A stretch of 62,852 nucleotides of DNA from the NCBI GenBank assembly GCA_016295795.1, contig JAEDKN010000004.1, positions 1 to 62,852 of the forward strand. Reading direction: 5' to 3'. The notes under the pieces are model-generated. The model ran no database searches, was not told the DNA's origin, and worked only from the letters and a program-made list of their open reading frames with translations. The translations under genes and the position numbers were made by a program. Below, piece after piece: positions 52,204 through 61,320 of this stretch (position 1 is its first letter; each line of letters begins with the position of its first letter). The stretch is from Bacilli bacterium. Lineage in GTDB: Bacteria > Bacillota_I > Bacilli_A > RF39 > UBA660.

Positions 52204-54381
52204 TTAAAAATTATTTGGATTAATGTCAATATCTATCTTTATGTTTCTATTGTTCTTATAGTGATCAATTAATAATTTTAAAATCTCATCTATATGTTCC
52301 TCTTTTTTATATTTTATAATGATTCCAAATCTATATAGTCCGTTTAATTTAAATACACTACACGTAGTTGGCCCTAAAATCTGACTATTTTTTAACAAAT
52401 TCTTTAACTTATAAGCAATCTTATTTGCTTCATTTCTTATGATGTCATAATCCTTACCAATTACTTTTATCTGAACTAAGTAATAATAAGGAGGATATGA
52501 TAATTCTCTTCTTATAGACATCTCTTTTTTAAAAAATCCTAAATAATCATGCTCTTTTGCGAATTTTATTGCATAATGTTCGGGATTGAACGTTTGAATC
52601 ACAACTCTTCCTTCTTTTTCTCCTCTGCCACTTCTACCAGCTGTTTGCATAAGAAGTTGAAATGTATATTCACTACTGCGATAATTAGGTATCATCAAAG
52701 AAGTATCTGCATTTATAACACCAACTAAAGTAACTCTCGAAAAATCAAGTCCTTTTGCAATCATTTGGGTACCCAATAGAATATCGTATTTATAATCTTT
52801 AAAATCATTTATAATCGATTCATGCGAACCTTTCTTTACAGTTGTATCCAAATCCATTCTTACTATTCTAGCATTAAATAGTTTTTTTAATTCTTCTTCT
52901 ACTTTTTCGGTACCTGTTCCCAAACTTTTCATAGATTTCTCTTTACACTTTGGACAAACCTCTTGCATTTTATCACCATAACCACAATAGTGACACCTTA
53001 AAGTATTTGATGATTTATGATATGTTAATGTGATATCACAATGAGGACATTTAATAGTATGCCCACAGTTAGAACATGTAACAAAAGATGCATATCCTCT
53101 TCTATTAAGAAGAAGTATAACTTGTTCTTTCTTTTCTAATCTCAAATTTATCTCATTAATTAGCTTATCAGAGAAAATCGCACCACGACGACGTTCTTTA
53201 TTCATGTCTATTATTTCAACTTTTGGTAAAACCTTATCATTAAATCTAGTTTTTAGTTCTATTCTTTGATAAAGTCCTTTTATAGATTTTGCATATGATT
53301 CTAAAGAAGGAGTTGCACTTCCCAAAATGACTCTACAATTATGAAATTTACTTCTTTCTATAGCAATGTCTATAGCACTATATTTAGGATTATTATCTTG
53401 CTTATATGAGGTTGTGTGTTCTTCATCTATTATTATTACCCCTATATTCTTAAATGGCGCAAAAACTGCACTTCTAGCACCAACTACTATATGTACTTTT
53501 CCACTTGAAATCTTTCGATATTCATCATATTTTTCTCCTTCGCTTAACCTACTATGTAAAACAGCGACTTCATCACCAAACCTAGATTTAAAACTATATA
53601 CCATTTGTGGAGTAAGTGAAATTTCAGGAACTAAAAATATACTGTCCTTTCCTTGCTTTAACATCTCCTCAACTATCTCAATATAAACAATAGTTTTACC
53701 AGAACCAGTTACTCCATGTAATAAAAAAGTTTTAGGTAAAAACTTGGTATTTAAAATTTCCTCTTTCGCTTCTCTTTGAGAAGGAGTAAGAGTAAATGGT
53801 TCTTGTTTTATTACATCTATTTCTTTAAGTCTATACTCTTCTACTTCTTTTTCTTTAAGAATACCTTTTTTCAAAAGAGTCTTAACACTAGAAGCAGAAA
53901 TTTTGTTTAATTCATCTTTCCTTATTTGTATTTTGTTTTTTAAAAGATCAATTATCTTACTTTGAGTTGAATTTAAAATCTGATCATCTAATTTTATTTC
54001 ATCTGATATTTCTATTATTTTTATAAATTTCTTATTTATTGTAGTTCTATTTTGTGCTTTCAGTGCTTTGGGCAACATAGTTTGATACGAAGAAATAAGC
54101 GTAGAAAAATATTTCTCACTCATGAACTTACCTAGTTCTAATAATTCTTCATTTAAAATAACTTCATTATCAATAACATCTATTATCTGTTTTAATTCAT
54201 AATCCGAATCTAAAGAATCATTTATTATTTCTAAAACGAATCCTTCTAATTCTCTGGTGGCAAAAGGAACCTTTACCCTTATGCCAACTTTTATTTTATT
54301 TTCTAATTCAAAAGGCACAAAATAGTCAAAAGTTTTGTCTACATTAATATTTGAAATTTCTACTAAAACTCTTGCTACCAT
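52204..54381 (-). CDS. priA: Primosomal protein N', helicase PriA
   Basis: 725 aa. Restarts collapsed replication forks. 3'-end-binding N-terminal domain (about 1-110), Walker A H-G-V-T-G-S-G-K-T (about 224), D-E-E-H box (about 318) and helicase motifs to about 600. The cysteine-rich zinc insert (C-S-N-C-G-H-T-I-K-C-P-H-C, then C-H-Y-C-G and C-P-K-C) is complete. SD GGAGG lies 4 nt upstream. It starts 11 nt after a 301-aa unknown gene and probably shares its transcript. Confidence 0.96.
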   Translation of the reverse strand: MVARVLVEISNINVDKTFDYFVPFELENKIKVGIRVKVPFATRELEGFVLEIINDSLDSDYELKQIIDVIDNEVILNEELLELGKFMSEKYFSTLISSYQTMLPKALKAQNRTTINKKFIKIIEISDEIKLDDQILNSTQSKIIDLLKNKIQIRKDELNKISASSVKTLLKKGILKEKEVEEYRLKEIDVIKQEPFTLTPSQREAKEEILNTKFLPKTFLLHGVTGSGKTIVYIEIVEEMLKQGKDSIFLVPEISLTPQMVYSFKSRFGDEVAVLHSRLSEGEKYDEYRKISSGKVHIVVGARSAVFAPFKNIGVIIIDEEHTTSYKQDNNPKYSAIDIAIERSKFHNCRVILGSATPSLESYAKSIKGLYQRIELKTRFNDKVLPKVEIIDMNKERRRGAIFSDKLINEINLRLEKKEQVILLLNRRGYASFVTCSNCGHTIKCPHCDITLTYHKSSNTLRCHYCGYGDKMQEVCPKCKEKSMKSLGTGTEKVEEELKKLFNARIVRMDLDTTVKKGSHESIINDFKDYKYDILLGTQMIAKGLDFSRVTLVGVINADTSLMIPNYRSSEYTFQLLMQTAGRSGRGEKEGRVVIQTFNPEHYAIKFAKEHDYLGFFKKEMSIRRELSYPPYYYLVQIKVIGKDYDIIRNEANKIAYKLKNLLKNSQILGPTTCSVFKLNGLYRFGIIIKYKKEEHIDEILKLLIDHYKNNRNIKIDIDINPNNF

Positions 54382-54392
54382 AGTGCCTCCAT

Positions 54393-55298
54393 TTATTTAT
54401 CTTTTTCTTTTTTTAAAAGTTTAATATTTTCTATACTAGATTTTATATTATCTTTCATAGAATCATCTAAAATTTTAAATGTAAAATATTTATCTATCAA
54501 ATTAATAGTCAATTCTTCATCCCTTAATATTTCCATATTAATAGTATCACTATTCTCATTTTCCATCAAATAACAAAATCTTTTATCCTGTTTGTTAACA
54601 TTACCCTTAGAATTCAAATAATTAATATATAGATAAGAATCTTTAGAGATTTCGTCCATCAACGAATTAAAACCATCAATATCATATATTGATAAATCAT
54701 ATATAAAATCAAACAATTCAGAATAAGAATAAGCCTTTCTACTTAATTCATCTACCTCTTCTGAATTCTGGTAAAAAGAATTGTACATATTTTCTAAAAC
54801 ATCTCCTGTTATATCATAACAACAATCTAATTTATCTAAAATATATATAGGAGATATCTTAGATAAATAAGAATCATAACAAGAAAAGTCAAAAAGCAAA
54901 GAACGCTTTTCAAGAAATTTTGACGAATCAAAACAACAATTCTTATCTAAAAGAGAAATCAAAAAAACAGGATTATCTGTTGCGAAAGCTATAACATCAT
55001 CAATATTAGTTATATCAGAAAGCTCTTCCTCATCATAAAAGAAACAAGAAGAATCATCTTCGCAATAATCAATATATTCCCTTTCATCATCATTTTCAAT
55101 ACTATCCAAGAGATTTTCTAAATAAAAAACAGGATATAAAGACATTAAAATAGTTTTATAAAGTGAAAAATTATTTTCTTCCAAATCATCCATATACTCC
55201 AAATATTCTATATATCCCTTATTACTTCTTTCGCTTGCAAATTCCTCAATTAAACCTCTTCTTATTTCTTGGTTGATATTATAAACTTCAAAAACCAC
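54393..55298 (-). CDS. Unknown protein A of the four-gene locus (301 aa)
   Basis: Soluble, mostly helical, very acidic, with about 12 cysteines. Clearly paralogous to the 301-aa protein at 58400-59305: both start x-V-E/F-V-x-N-x-N-x-x-I-R and share Y-P-V-F-Y (about 56-60) and L-E-K-R-x-x-L. They also share Y-L-S-x-I-S and the block Y-x-L-D-K-x-x-x-C-x-D-I-T (about 152-164). L-M-D-E-I-x-x-D-S-Y is common to both near residue 218. GTG start, 8 nt after GGTGG. It precedes priA by 11 nt. No known family. Confidence 0.78.
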   Translation of the reverse strand: MVFEVYNINQEIRRGLIEEFASERSNKGYIEYLEYMDDLEENNFSLYKTILMSLYPVFYLENLLDSIENDDEREYIDYCEDDSSCFFYDEEELSDITNIDDVIAFATDNPVFLISLLDKNCCFDSSKFLEKRSLLFDFSCYDSYLSKISPIYILDKLDCCYDITGDVLENMYNSFYQNSEEVDELSRKAYSYSELFDFIYDLSIYDIDGFNSLMDEISKDSYLYINYLNSKGNVNKQDKRFCYLMENENSDTINMEILRDEELTINLIDKYFTFKILDDSMKDNIKSSIENIKLLKKEKDK

Positions 55299-55320
55299 TT
55301 ACTACCACCACTTTAATCTA

Positions 55321-55349
55321 ATAATAACAAATAAACAGCCATTGCACAA
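55321..55349 (-). promoter_or_regulatory. Weak candidate promoter of protein A/priA
   Basis: TTGTGC (55344-55349), 17 nt, TATTAT (55321-55326). The -35 matches only 3 of 6. Confidence 0.35.
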
Positions 55350-55354
55350 GAAAA

Positions 55355-55383
55355 TTGACTAATATTAAAAAAAATGTTATAAT
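55355..55383 (+). promoter_or_regulatory. Promoter of the two + strand genes of the locus
   Basis: TTGACT (55355-55360), 17 nt, TATAAT (55378-55383) preceded by TGT, an extended -10. 27 nt before the ATG. Confidence 0.85.
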
Positions 55384-55409
55384 ATGTGCCATTAAAAGGG
55401 GCTGTTGAA

Positions 55410-56417
55410 ATGTTAAACGAAATAATATCTTTATTTTCAGATAAAGAAGGATATATAACAGATATAGAAAATGTTATATTATATTTAAAAAATAAGCAAT
55501 TAGAAAACAAAACAATTATTTTATACTTAATAGAAATATATAATTATAATCGTAAAGTATATAAAACTTTAAATGAAAAAAACGATCTAGCTACTAAACT
55601 TAAAAATGCTCAATCTTCTTCAGAAGTATCAAAATCTAAAATAAATTCAAAAGAAAAATCGAATAATACAGCAAAAACAAATATTATAGAAATAAATATA
55701 GATCATTATATTTCTTTATTATCAAATATGAAACCAAACCAAGATTTAACAGCTTTGCTTCCTAAACATACGGATAACAATTTTGATTTTGTTATAAACA
55801 AATTATTACTTCACTACATTAAAAATGAAGTTATACTAACTCAAATGCTAGAAGAAACAGATAAAACTGACAAAGAATTAATTTCATATATAAATAACGA
55901 AATTATAGAAAATAAAAAATTGATTAATGCTATTATAGATTATCGTGATTCTGGAATTAAAGATAATGTAGAAAGTGATAATTGTAATAAAATTACACTA
56001 ATATTTACAGATGACATAATTGATGATTTTGATAAAAATTCAATACCAAGAGAACTATATGGAGATTTTTCTCTTTTGTTAGAGTCTTTAAAAAATGGCA
56101 ATCCTAAAAATGCAAAATCATTCAAACCAGGAGATGGTGATTACACAATATATGAAGTAAAACATAATAAAGCCAGAATATTATTTGATATAGTAAACAA
56201 CAATACTTATTGCTTATATTTTGCATTTATAAAAGATGGTAATGACTTATATTATCATAATACATTAGTAAAAAGGTCTACAGAATATTATGAAAACAAA
56301 AATCTATTATTAAAAGATTTCTACTCTGATAAAGATAGAGAAAATTTTATAAGTGAACAGAAAACTTTAGAAAATAATATATCAAAAAAGTTAGTTAATT
56401 CAGTTAAGGGGTTGTAA
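55410..56417 (+). CDS. Unknown protein B of the four-gene locus; C-terminal RelE-fold-like domain
   Basis: 335 aa. Helical N-terminal half (about 1-65), a Ser/Lys/Asn-rich linker (about 68-92), a second helical part (about 95-180) and a C-terminal domain (about 195-295). The C-terminal region resembles RelE/HigB toxins: L-L-L-E-S-L-K-N-G, then G-D-G-D-Y-T-I-Y-E-V, A-R-I-L-F-D-I and a strand ending A-F-I-K-D-G, followed by a helix with R-S-T-E-Y-Y. An antitoxin of usual size is not next door. ATG 55410 has AAAAGGGG 7-9 nt upstream; gene C follows after 2 nt. Confidence 0.72.
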   Translation: MLNEIISLFSDKEGYITDIENVILYLKNKQLENKTIILYLIEIYNYNRKVYKTLNEKNDLATKLKNAQSSSEVSKSKINSKEKSNNTAKTNIIEINIDHYISLLSNMKPNQDLTALLPKHTDNNFDFVINKLLLHYIKNEVILTQMLEETDKTDKELISYINNEIIENKKLINAIIDYRDSGIKDNVESDNCNKITLIFTDDIIDDFDKNSIPRELYGDFSLLLESLKNGNPKNAKSFKPGDGDYTIYEVKHNKARILFDIVNNNTYCLYFAFIKDGNDLYYHNTLVKRSTEYYENKNLLLKDFYSDKDRENFISEQKTLENNISKKLVNSVKGL

Positions 56418-56419
56418 TA

Positions 56420-58408
56420 ATGGAAACACTAATAAAATCCATAGAAGAAATAAAAGAACAATTAATAGAAGAAAAAGAAAATTATAATAAAAAAGAGCTT
56501 GAATTCTTTGAAAGAAACATAAATATATTTAAAAGAAATAGTATTTTTAATATAGAATATATTCTACCTACTGATATTATACTAGCATCTATAAGATCAC
56601 TTAAGAGTAATGATTCATTTGAAGAAGACTTAAAAAAAGTTACATATATAGGTAATATAGACAACCAATCTGCTGATGATATTACAGTTCTATTTGAAAT
56701 GTTAAATCGTTTTTTGGATAAAGATGCTCTTGATGAATTAAAAAAAGAACGTCCAAATAATATCAGACTTCGTGATTTGGATTTATTAGATGCACATAAT
56801 CTTTTTATAAAAGCAATAGAAATATTCTTTAGTAGAGATAGAAAAAGTATAGATACATTAGTAGATTTATATGAAAAATATGACAAATTAGATGTATTTG
56901 CAAATTTAATACTATTTAATGATTACAAAGAAATAATAGATGAATATGATGAGTTTCAAATATTAAAAAGATCAAAAAGCTCCAAAAATTCATTAATGCT
57001 TGCAAAACATAGTATAGAAGATTTAAGTTATGCAGATCAATTATTTGAAATGTTTGATAATTTTTCTATTTATTATAATGACTTAAAAGCAAAAACTAAA
57101 CTTTACCAATCAGAACTAAATAAAAAAATAAACTCTTATGAAAAAGTGTTAAATTTTATTAAATATTATAATTTTTCATCTAAACTACCTATAGAAGCAT
57201 TATCAAATATAGATGGAAAAATCGCTATAGAAGTTTTAATAGAAACATTAGAAAAAGATAAAAGCGAATATTTAACTCTTAAAAAAGAATATGAAGCTAA
57301 CTCTTTAAATGAAATAGATGATTTAGATAGATTACTTCTTCAATACGGAATTAACTATTTTACAAATATCCAAAAACAAGAACTTTTATCTAAAAACAGT
57401 ATTGAAAATATAGAAGGTATTTTAGATTCTTTGATGAATTCAAAGTTAAATTTTATATCAAGTGATGATAATCTTATGTTAAATACTTTGTTATTTTCTT
57501 CTGAATCAATAATACAAAAGATAAATGCCCTAATAGAATCTAATCTAATACCATTATCATTTATAGAAAAGAATCTTGGAATATTATTTGATGAAGAAAA
57601 TTCAGAAACTTTGATAGATACAGAAATACAACCGAAATATAGATTGTTTTCTAGAAATTTAGAAACAATTCAAGGATATAATATAAATGTAGCTAATATT
57701 AAAAAATTCAATATTACACTATTAGTAGAAGATAATAATACTCTTGAACAGAACCTAGCCTTAGCATCAATTTATATGCTTAATTTATCAGATTCACGAT
57801 TAGACAATTTTGCTTTATTAGAAGATGAGTCGATTTTTTACACACTAGATCAACTAATAGAATTAGGCAATAAAAATATTTCTTTTGAATATTTAAAGGC
57901 TTTAAGAAAAAATGATAAAAATTTTGCAAAAAGATGTATTCTTGCAAATTACCTATCAATACCAATAATTGATAATAACGGTTATATTAATCCAACAGTA
58001 GCAAACAAAAATAAATTTTACGTTTCTGATAGTGATATAGATAAATATATATTAAATAATACACAAAATCACATATCACCAGAACATTATTCATATTTAG
58101 AGGAAAACAGTAATAATAAAATTGATGATTCGGTATTAAAAGATTCAGCTATATTATTTTTAGATTCAAATTATAAAATTGACGAATTAGCATATAACAT
58201 ATCAGGAGTAAGAATTTCTAGAAATAGAGTTTTAAGAAACTTAACTTCATTAAAAACTGCATTCAATTCTAGTGATTCAGAAATAAACTTACTTGATTCA
58301 GCACTATTATATAACTCAATACTATCAGAAGAAAAAATTCAAACATTACTAGAAGAAACTTCTAAATTTGAAAGTTTATCAAAAGAAAAGAAACAAAGAT
58401 TAATTTAA
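56420..58408 (+). CDS. Unknown protein C of the four-gene locus (662 aa, helical)
   Basis: Large soluble protein, almost entirely predicted alpha-helix, rich in Lys/Asn/Ile/Ser. Two coiled-coil-prone parts (about 5-50 and 205-300), and repeated 25-35-residue L-x-x-L style helical pairs from about 300 on. No ATPase, nuclease or membrane motif seen. It begins 2 nt after protein B with SD AAGGGG inside B, so B and C form one unit. Its stop overlaps the stop of protein D on the other strand by 9 nt. Confidence 0.78.
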   Translation: METLIKSIEEIKEQLIEEKENYNKKELEFFERNINIFKRNSIFNIEYILPTDIILASIRSLKSNDSFEEDLKKVTYIGNIDNQSADDITVLFEMLNRFLDKDALDELKKERPNNIRLRDLDLLDAHNLFIKAIEIFFSRDRKSIDTLVDLYEKYDKLDVFANLILFNDYKEIIDEYDEFQILKRSKSSKNSLMLAKHSIEDLSYADQLFEMFDNFSIYYNDLKAKTKLYQSELNKKINSYEKVLNFIKYYNFSSKLPIEALSNIDGKIAIEVLIETLEKDKSEYLTLKKEYEANSLNEIDDLDRLLLQYGINYFTNIQKQELLSKNSIENIEGILDSLMNSKLNFISSDDNLMLNTLLFSSESIIQKINALIESNLIPLSFIEKNLGILFDEENSETLIDTEIQPKYRLFSRNLETIQGYNINVANIKKFNITLLVEDNNTLEQNLALASIYMLNLSDSRLDNFALLEDESIFYTLDQLIELGNKNISFEYLKALRKNDKNFAKRCILANYLSIPIIDNNGYINPTVANKNKFYVSDSDIDKYILNNTQNHISPEHYSYLEENSNNKIDDSVLKDSAILFLDSNYKIDELAYNISGVRISRNRVLRNLTSLKTAFNSSDSEINLLDSALLYNSILSEEKIQTLLEETSKFESLSKEKKQRLI

Positions 58409-58424
58409 ATCTTGTTTCTTTTTT
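58386..58424. terminator. Shared bidirectional terminator of C and D
   Basis: AAAAGAAACAA + GATT pairs with AATC + TTGTTTCTTTT (15 bp, one bulged A), 6-nt loop. Both stop codons lie inside the hairpin. Confidence 0.82.
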
Positions 58425-59305
58425 CGTAAAATCTTACTTCCTAAGTGATTTTCATTTGAATAATTATCAACCTTATTCTTATATTCATTAGTCGAATTAG
58501 AATAGTCAAAAAATTCTATAGTTAATTCAGTTAAGAAGTACATATCATCTTGTAGTGTATGTTCTAAATTTTCCTCAAAATTAGAGTTTTCAATTGAAGT
58601 TAATAATTTACTTTGTTCAATCGATAAATCTTCAATAGATGATTTATATCTTAAATATTTATAGGAATCAAATAAAATTTCATCCATTAAATTTGAATAA
58701 TCCATATAATCAAGATATGATAAATCAGATAAAAATTCAACCATTGCACTAATAGTTTCCATCTCAATATCTTCTGGATTTTCATAATACAAAGCTATAT
58801 TAGCGTAATACACCCAATATAAATTGAAAAGTTCTTCTTTTGTTATATCAAAGCAAAATTCCATTTTATCTAATAAATACAATTTAGATATATTGGATAA
58901 ATACTTATCATCACAACCTCTCTCTTTTAGCATTGCGCGTTTTTCCAAAAGAGGTGATTTCATAAAAAGAAGATTATTTCTAAAAATATCAGCTAAAATA
59001 TTCGGTTCTTCCATAATTAAAAAAGACACATCTTCAATCGATGAAGCATTTTCTAGTTCACTAGACACATCAAAAGTATCAAATTCTTCATCTTCGTTAA
59101 GATCACTAGCATAATATTTATCTACAACATAAAAAACTGGATACATGACTTTTAATATTTTAATATATTTATCATAATCTAATTTTTCTAATTCTTGCAT
59201 ATAATAAATAAATGCCATCTCATAATTAGAGCTATAATTACTCAAAAAATATTTAACAATGTCATATCTTATAGAATCATTCACATTAAATACTTCTACT
59301 TTCAT
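58400..59305 (-). CDS. Unknown protein D of the four-gene locus, paralogue of A (301 aa)
   Basis: Same length and motif order as protein A: K-V-E-V-F-N-V-N-D-S-I-R, Y-P-V-F-Y, L-L-E-K-R-A-M-L, Y-L-S-N-I-S-K-L-Y-L-L-D-K-M-E-F-C-F-D-I-T and L-M-D-E-I-L-F-D-S-Y-K-Y. Strongly acidic with a basic C-terminus (ILRKKKQ). Has a perfect sigma-A promoter of its own and SD AGAGG 7 nt upstream. No recognised family. Confidence 0.78.
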   Translation of the reverse strand: MKVEVFNVNDSIRYDIVKYFLSNYSSNYEMAFIYYMQELEKLDYDKYIKILKVMYPVFYVVDKYYASDLNEDEEFDTFDVSSELENASSIEDVSFLIMEEPNILADIFRNNLLFMKSPLLEKRAMLKERGCDDKYLSNISKLYLLDKMEFCFDITKEELFNLYWVYYANIALYYENPEDIEMETISAMVEFLSDLSYLDYMDYSNLMDEILFDSYKYLRYKSSIEDLSIEQSKLLTSIENSNFEENLEHTLQDDMYFLTELTIEFFDYSNSTNEYKNKVDNYSNENHLGSKILRKKKQDLN

Positions 59306-59328
59306 ACTCGTGCCTCTTTCTGAGTAAT

Positions 59329-59357
59329 ATTATACTTTTGTAGAAAAGCCATGTCAA
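59329..59357 (-). promoter_or_regulatory. Promoter of protein D
   Basis: Perfect TTGACA (59352-59357), 17 nt, perfect TATAAT (59329-59334), 24 nt before the ATG. Confidence 0.9.
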
Positions 59358-59374
59358 TTTTTTAATTAGATTTC

Positions 59375-59402
59375 AAAAAAAATAGAACTTTGTGTTCTAT
59401 TT
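59375..59402 (-). terminator. Terminator after tsf
   Basis: AAATAGAAC / GTTCTATTT (9 bp), 5-nt loop, T-run on the - strand. Confidence 0.85.
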
Positions 59403-60278
59403 CTATCCATTTATTTGACTCATAACTTCGCTTGCAAAGTCATCTACTCTTTTTTCGATTCCTTCTCCAACTTCAAAACGAACTACTTCTGTAATTTTTG
59501 AATTACTATTTTTAACATAAGTTTCTACATCAACATCTGGATTTTTAATAAATGGTTGTTCTAAAAGACAAACTTCTTTATAGAATTTATTTATTCTACC
59601 ATTTACCATTTTTTCAGCTATTTCAGCAGGTTTTCCTTCTTCGATTGCTTGTTTCTTAATTACCTCTTTTTCATGATCAATAACATCTGAAGGCACTTCT
59701 TCTCTAGAAACATATGCAGGTTTCATAGCTGCAACATGCATAGCAACATCCCTTGCAACTTCTTCATCTGAGCCATCTAAAACAGTAATAACATTTATCT
59801 TACCAAGATTTTGATGATTATACACACCAAATACTTGTGCATCAGTTTTTTCTAGTATTTTAAATCTTCTAAAACTAATTTTTTCACCTATCTTAGCAAT
59901 CAAACCAATTAATGTAGAACTAACAGTTCCATCTCTCATTGGAAGATTCATAGCAGAATCTAAATCGTTAACATTACCATTTAATATTACACTAGCTAGT
60001 TCTGAAACAAAACTAGTAAATTCAGCATTTTTAGCAACAAAATCAGTTTCAGAGTTAACTTCTACTATAACAGCTCTATTACCCTCAACTAGGATTTCGC
60101 TTAATCCTTCAGCAGCTATCCTAGATTCTTTTTTTGCAGCTTTAGAAATGCCTTTTTCGCGTAGCCAATCTATGGCTTTGTTCATATCGCCTTCTGATTC
60201 TTGCAACGCTTTCTTGCAATCCATCATTCCAGCACCAGTTTTTTCTCTTAATTCTTTTACATCACTTGCGCTAAACAT
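59403..60278 (-). CDS. tsf: Elongation factor Ts
   Basis: 291 aa. Nucleotide exchange factor for EF-Tu. L-R-E-K-T-G-A-G-M-M-D-C-K-K-A-L and N-S-E-T-D-F-V-A-K-N match the two family signatures. Start ATG 60278 has AAGGTG 6 nt upstream; a GTG lies further up inside that SD. The gene begins 10 nt after rpsB. Confidence 0.96.
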   Translation of the reverse strand: MFSASDVKELREKTGAGMMDCKKALQESEGDMNKAIDWLREKGISKAAKKESRIAAEGLSEILVEGNRAVIVEVNSETDFVAKNAEFTSFVSELASVILNGNVNDLDSAMNLPMRDGTVSSTLIGLIAKIGEKISFRRFKILEKTDAQVFGVYNHQNLGKINVITVLDGSDEEVARDVAMHVAAMKPAYVSREEVPSDVIDHEKEVIKKQAIEEGKPAEIAEKMVNGRINKFYKEVCLLEQPFIKNPDVDVETYVKNSNSKITEVVRFEVGEGIEKRVDDFASEVMSQING

Positions 60279-60288
60279 ATTCTTCACC

Positions 60289-61233
60289 TTATTTTAAAAC
60301 TTCAAGAAGTTCATCTTTCTTTAATTTTGAATAACCTTTAATTCCTTTTATCTTAGCCATTTCTTTTAATTCTGCTAAAGTCATATCGTTGATGTCTTTC
60401 ATAACTTCTTCAACTACTTCTACTTTTGCTGGTTCCTCAACAGGTTCTTTTACTTCTTCTTTTACTGTCTCTTTAACTTCTTTAGGCTCTTGTTTTTTAG
60501 CTTTTTTTTCTGCCTTATTCTTATCATCTTCAGTTAAATAATCAATAACTTCTTTACCATTAACTTCAGCAATAGCATTAGTTAATACACCAAGCATTAA
60601 TTTAACACTTCTAACAGCATCATCATTACCAGGTATAATATAATCAACCATATCAGGATCACAATTAGTATCAACAACACCAAATACAGGAATATTTAAT
60701 ATTCTGGCTTCTTTAATAGCATTTTCTTCTTTACGAGGATCAACAATAACAATTGCAGCAGGTAACTTCTTCATATCCCTAATACCACGTAAAAATTTGT
60801 TTAACTTATCATATTCTTTTTTAATTTTAATTACTTCTTTTTTAGGTAATAAATCAAAAGTTCCATCACTTTCCATTTTTTCAATTTGTTCTAGTCTTTT
60901 AACTCTTGATCTAATAGTTTTAAAGTTTGTTAATGTTCCACCTAGCCATCTTTCATTAACAAAGTACATGTCAGTTCTTAAAGCACACTCTTCAGCTGCT
61001 TCTTGTGCTTGTTTCTTAGTACCTACAAATAAAACCTTTCCTTCAGCTTCTGCAATAGCTTTCATTGCAGCATAAGCTTCTTCTATTTTCTTTGCTGTTT
61101 TTTGTAAATCTATTATATATATATCATCACGAGAAGTATATATATACTCTCTCATTTTTGGATTCCATCTTCTTTTTTGGTGTCCAAAGTGAACACCTGC
61201 TTCTAATAAATAATTCATTGAAACTACTGTCAT
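60289..61233 (-). CDS. rpsB: Ribosomal protein S2 with C-terminal Rho_N/SAP-like extension
   Basis: 314 aa. Normal S2 core to about residue 230 (A-G-V-H-F-G-H-Q-K-R-R-W-N-P-K-M, G-T-K-K-Q-A-Q-E-A, P-D-M-V-D-Y-I-I-P-G-N-D-D-A). Then a Lys/Glu/Pro/Val-rich linker (about 232-280) and a terminal module L-A-E-L-K-E-M-A-K-I-K-G-I-K-G-Y-S-K-L-K-K-D-E-L (about 284-307) like Rho_N or SAP/HeH modules that bind nucleic acid. SD AAGGAG 10 nt upstream. Also has a leader hairpin with a UUCG-type loop. Confidence 0.95.
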   Translation of the reverse strand: MTVVSMNYLLEAGVHFGHQKRRWNPKMREYIYTSRDDIYIIDLQKTAKKIEEAYAAMKAIAEAEGKVLFVGTKKQAQEAAEECALRTDMYFVNERWLGGTLTNFKTIRSRVKRLEQIEKMESDGTFDLLPKKEVIKIKKEYDKLNKFLRGIRDMKKLPAAIVIVDPRKEENAIKEARILNIPVFGVVDTNCDPDMVDYIIPGNDDAVRSVKLMLGVLTNAIAEVNGKEVIDYLTEDDKNKAEKKAKKQEPKEVKETVKEEVKEPVEEPAKVEVVEEVMKDINDMTLAELKEMAKIKGIKGYSKLKKDELLEVLK

Positions 61234-61276
61234 TTCTTATTTTCTCCTTTTCGTTATACACTTATTAATTTCTAAA

Positions 61277-61304
61277 GTTTATCACCCGAAGGCACTAGAT
61301 AAAC
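61277..61304 (-). promoter_or_regulatory. Leader hairpin of rpsB with UUCG tetraloop
   Basis: On the - strand GTTTATC, TAGT bulge, GCC-TTCG-GGT, GATAAAC. There is no T-run, so it is not a terminator; candidate cis-regulatory stem or S2-binding leader. Confidence 0.5.
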
Positions 61305-61320
61305 CAATTCATTAATATGA

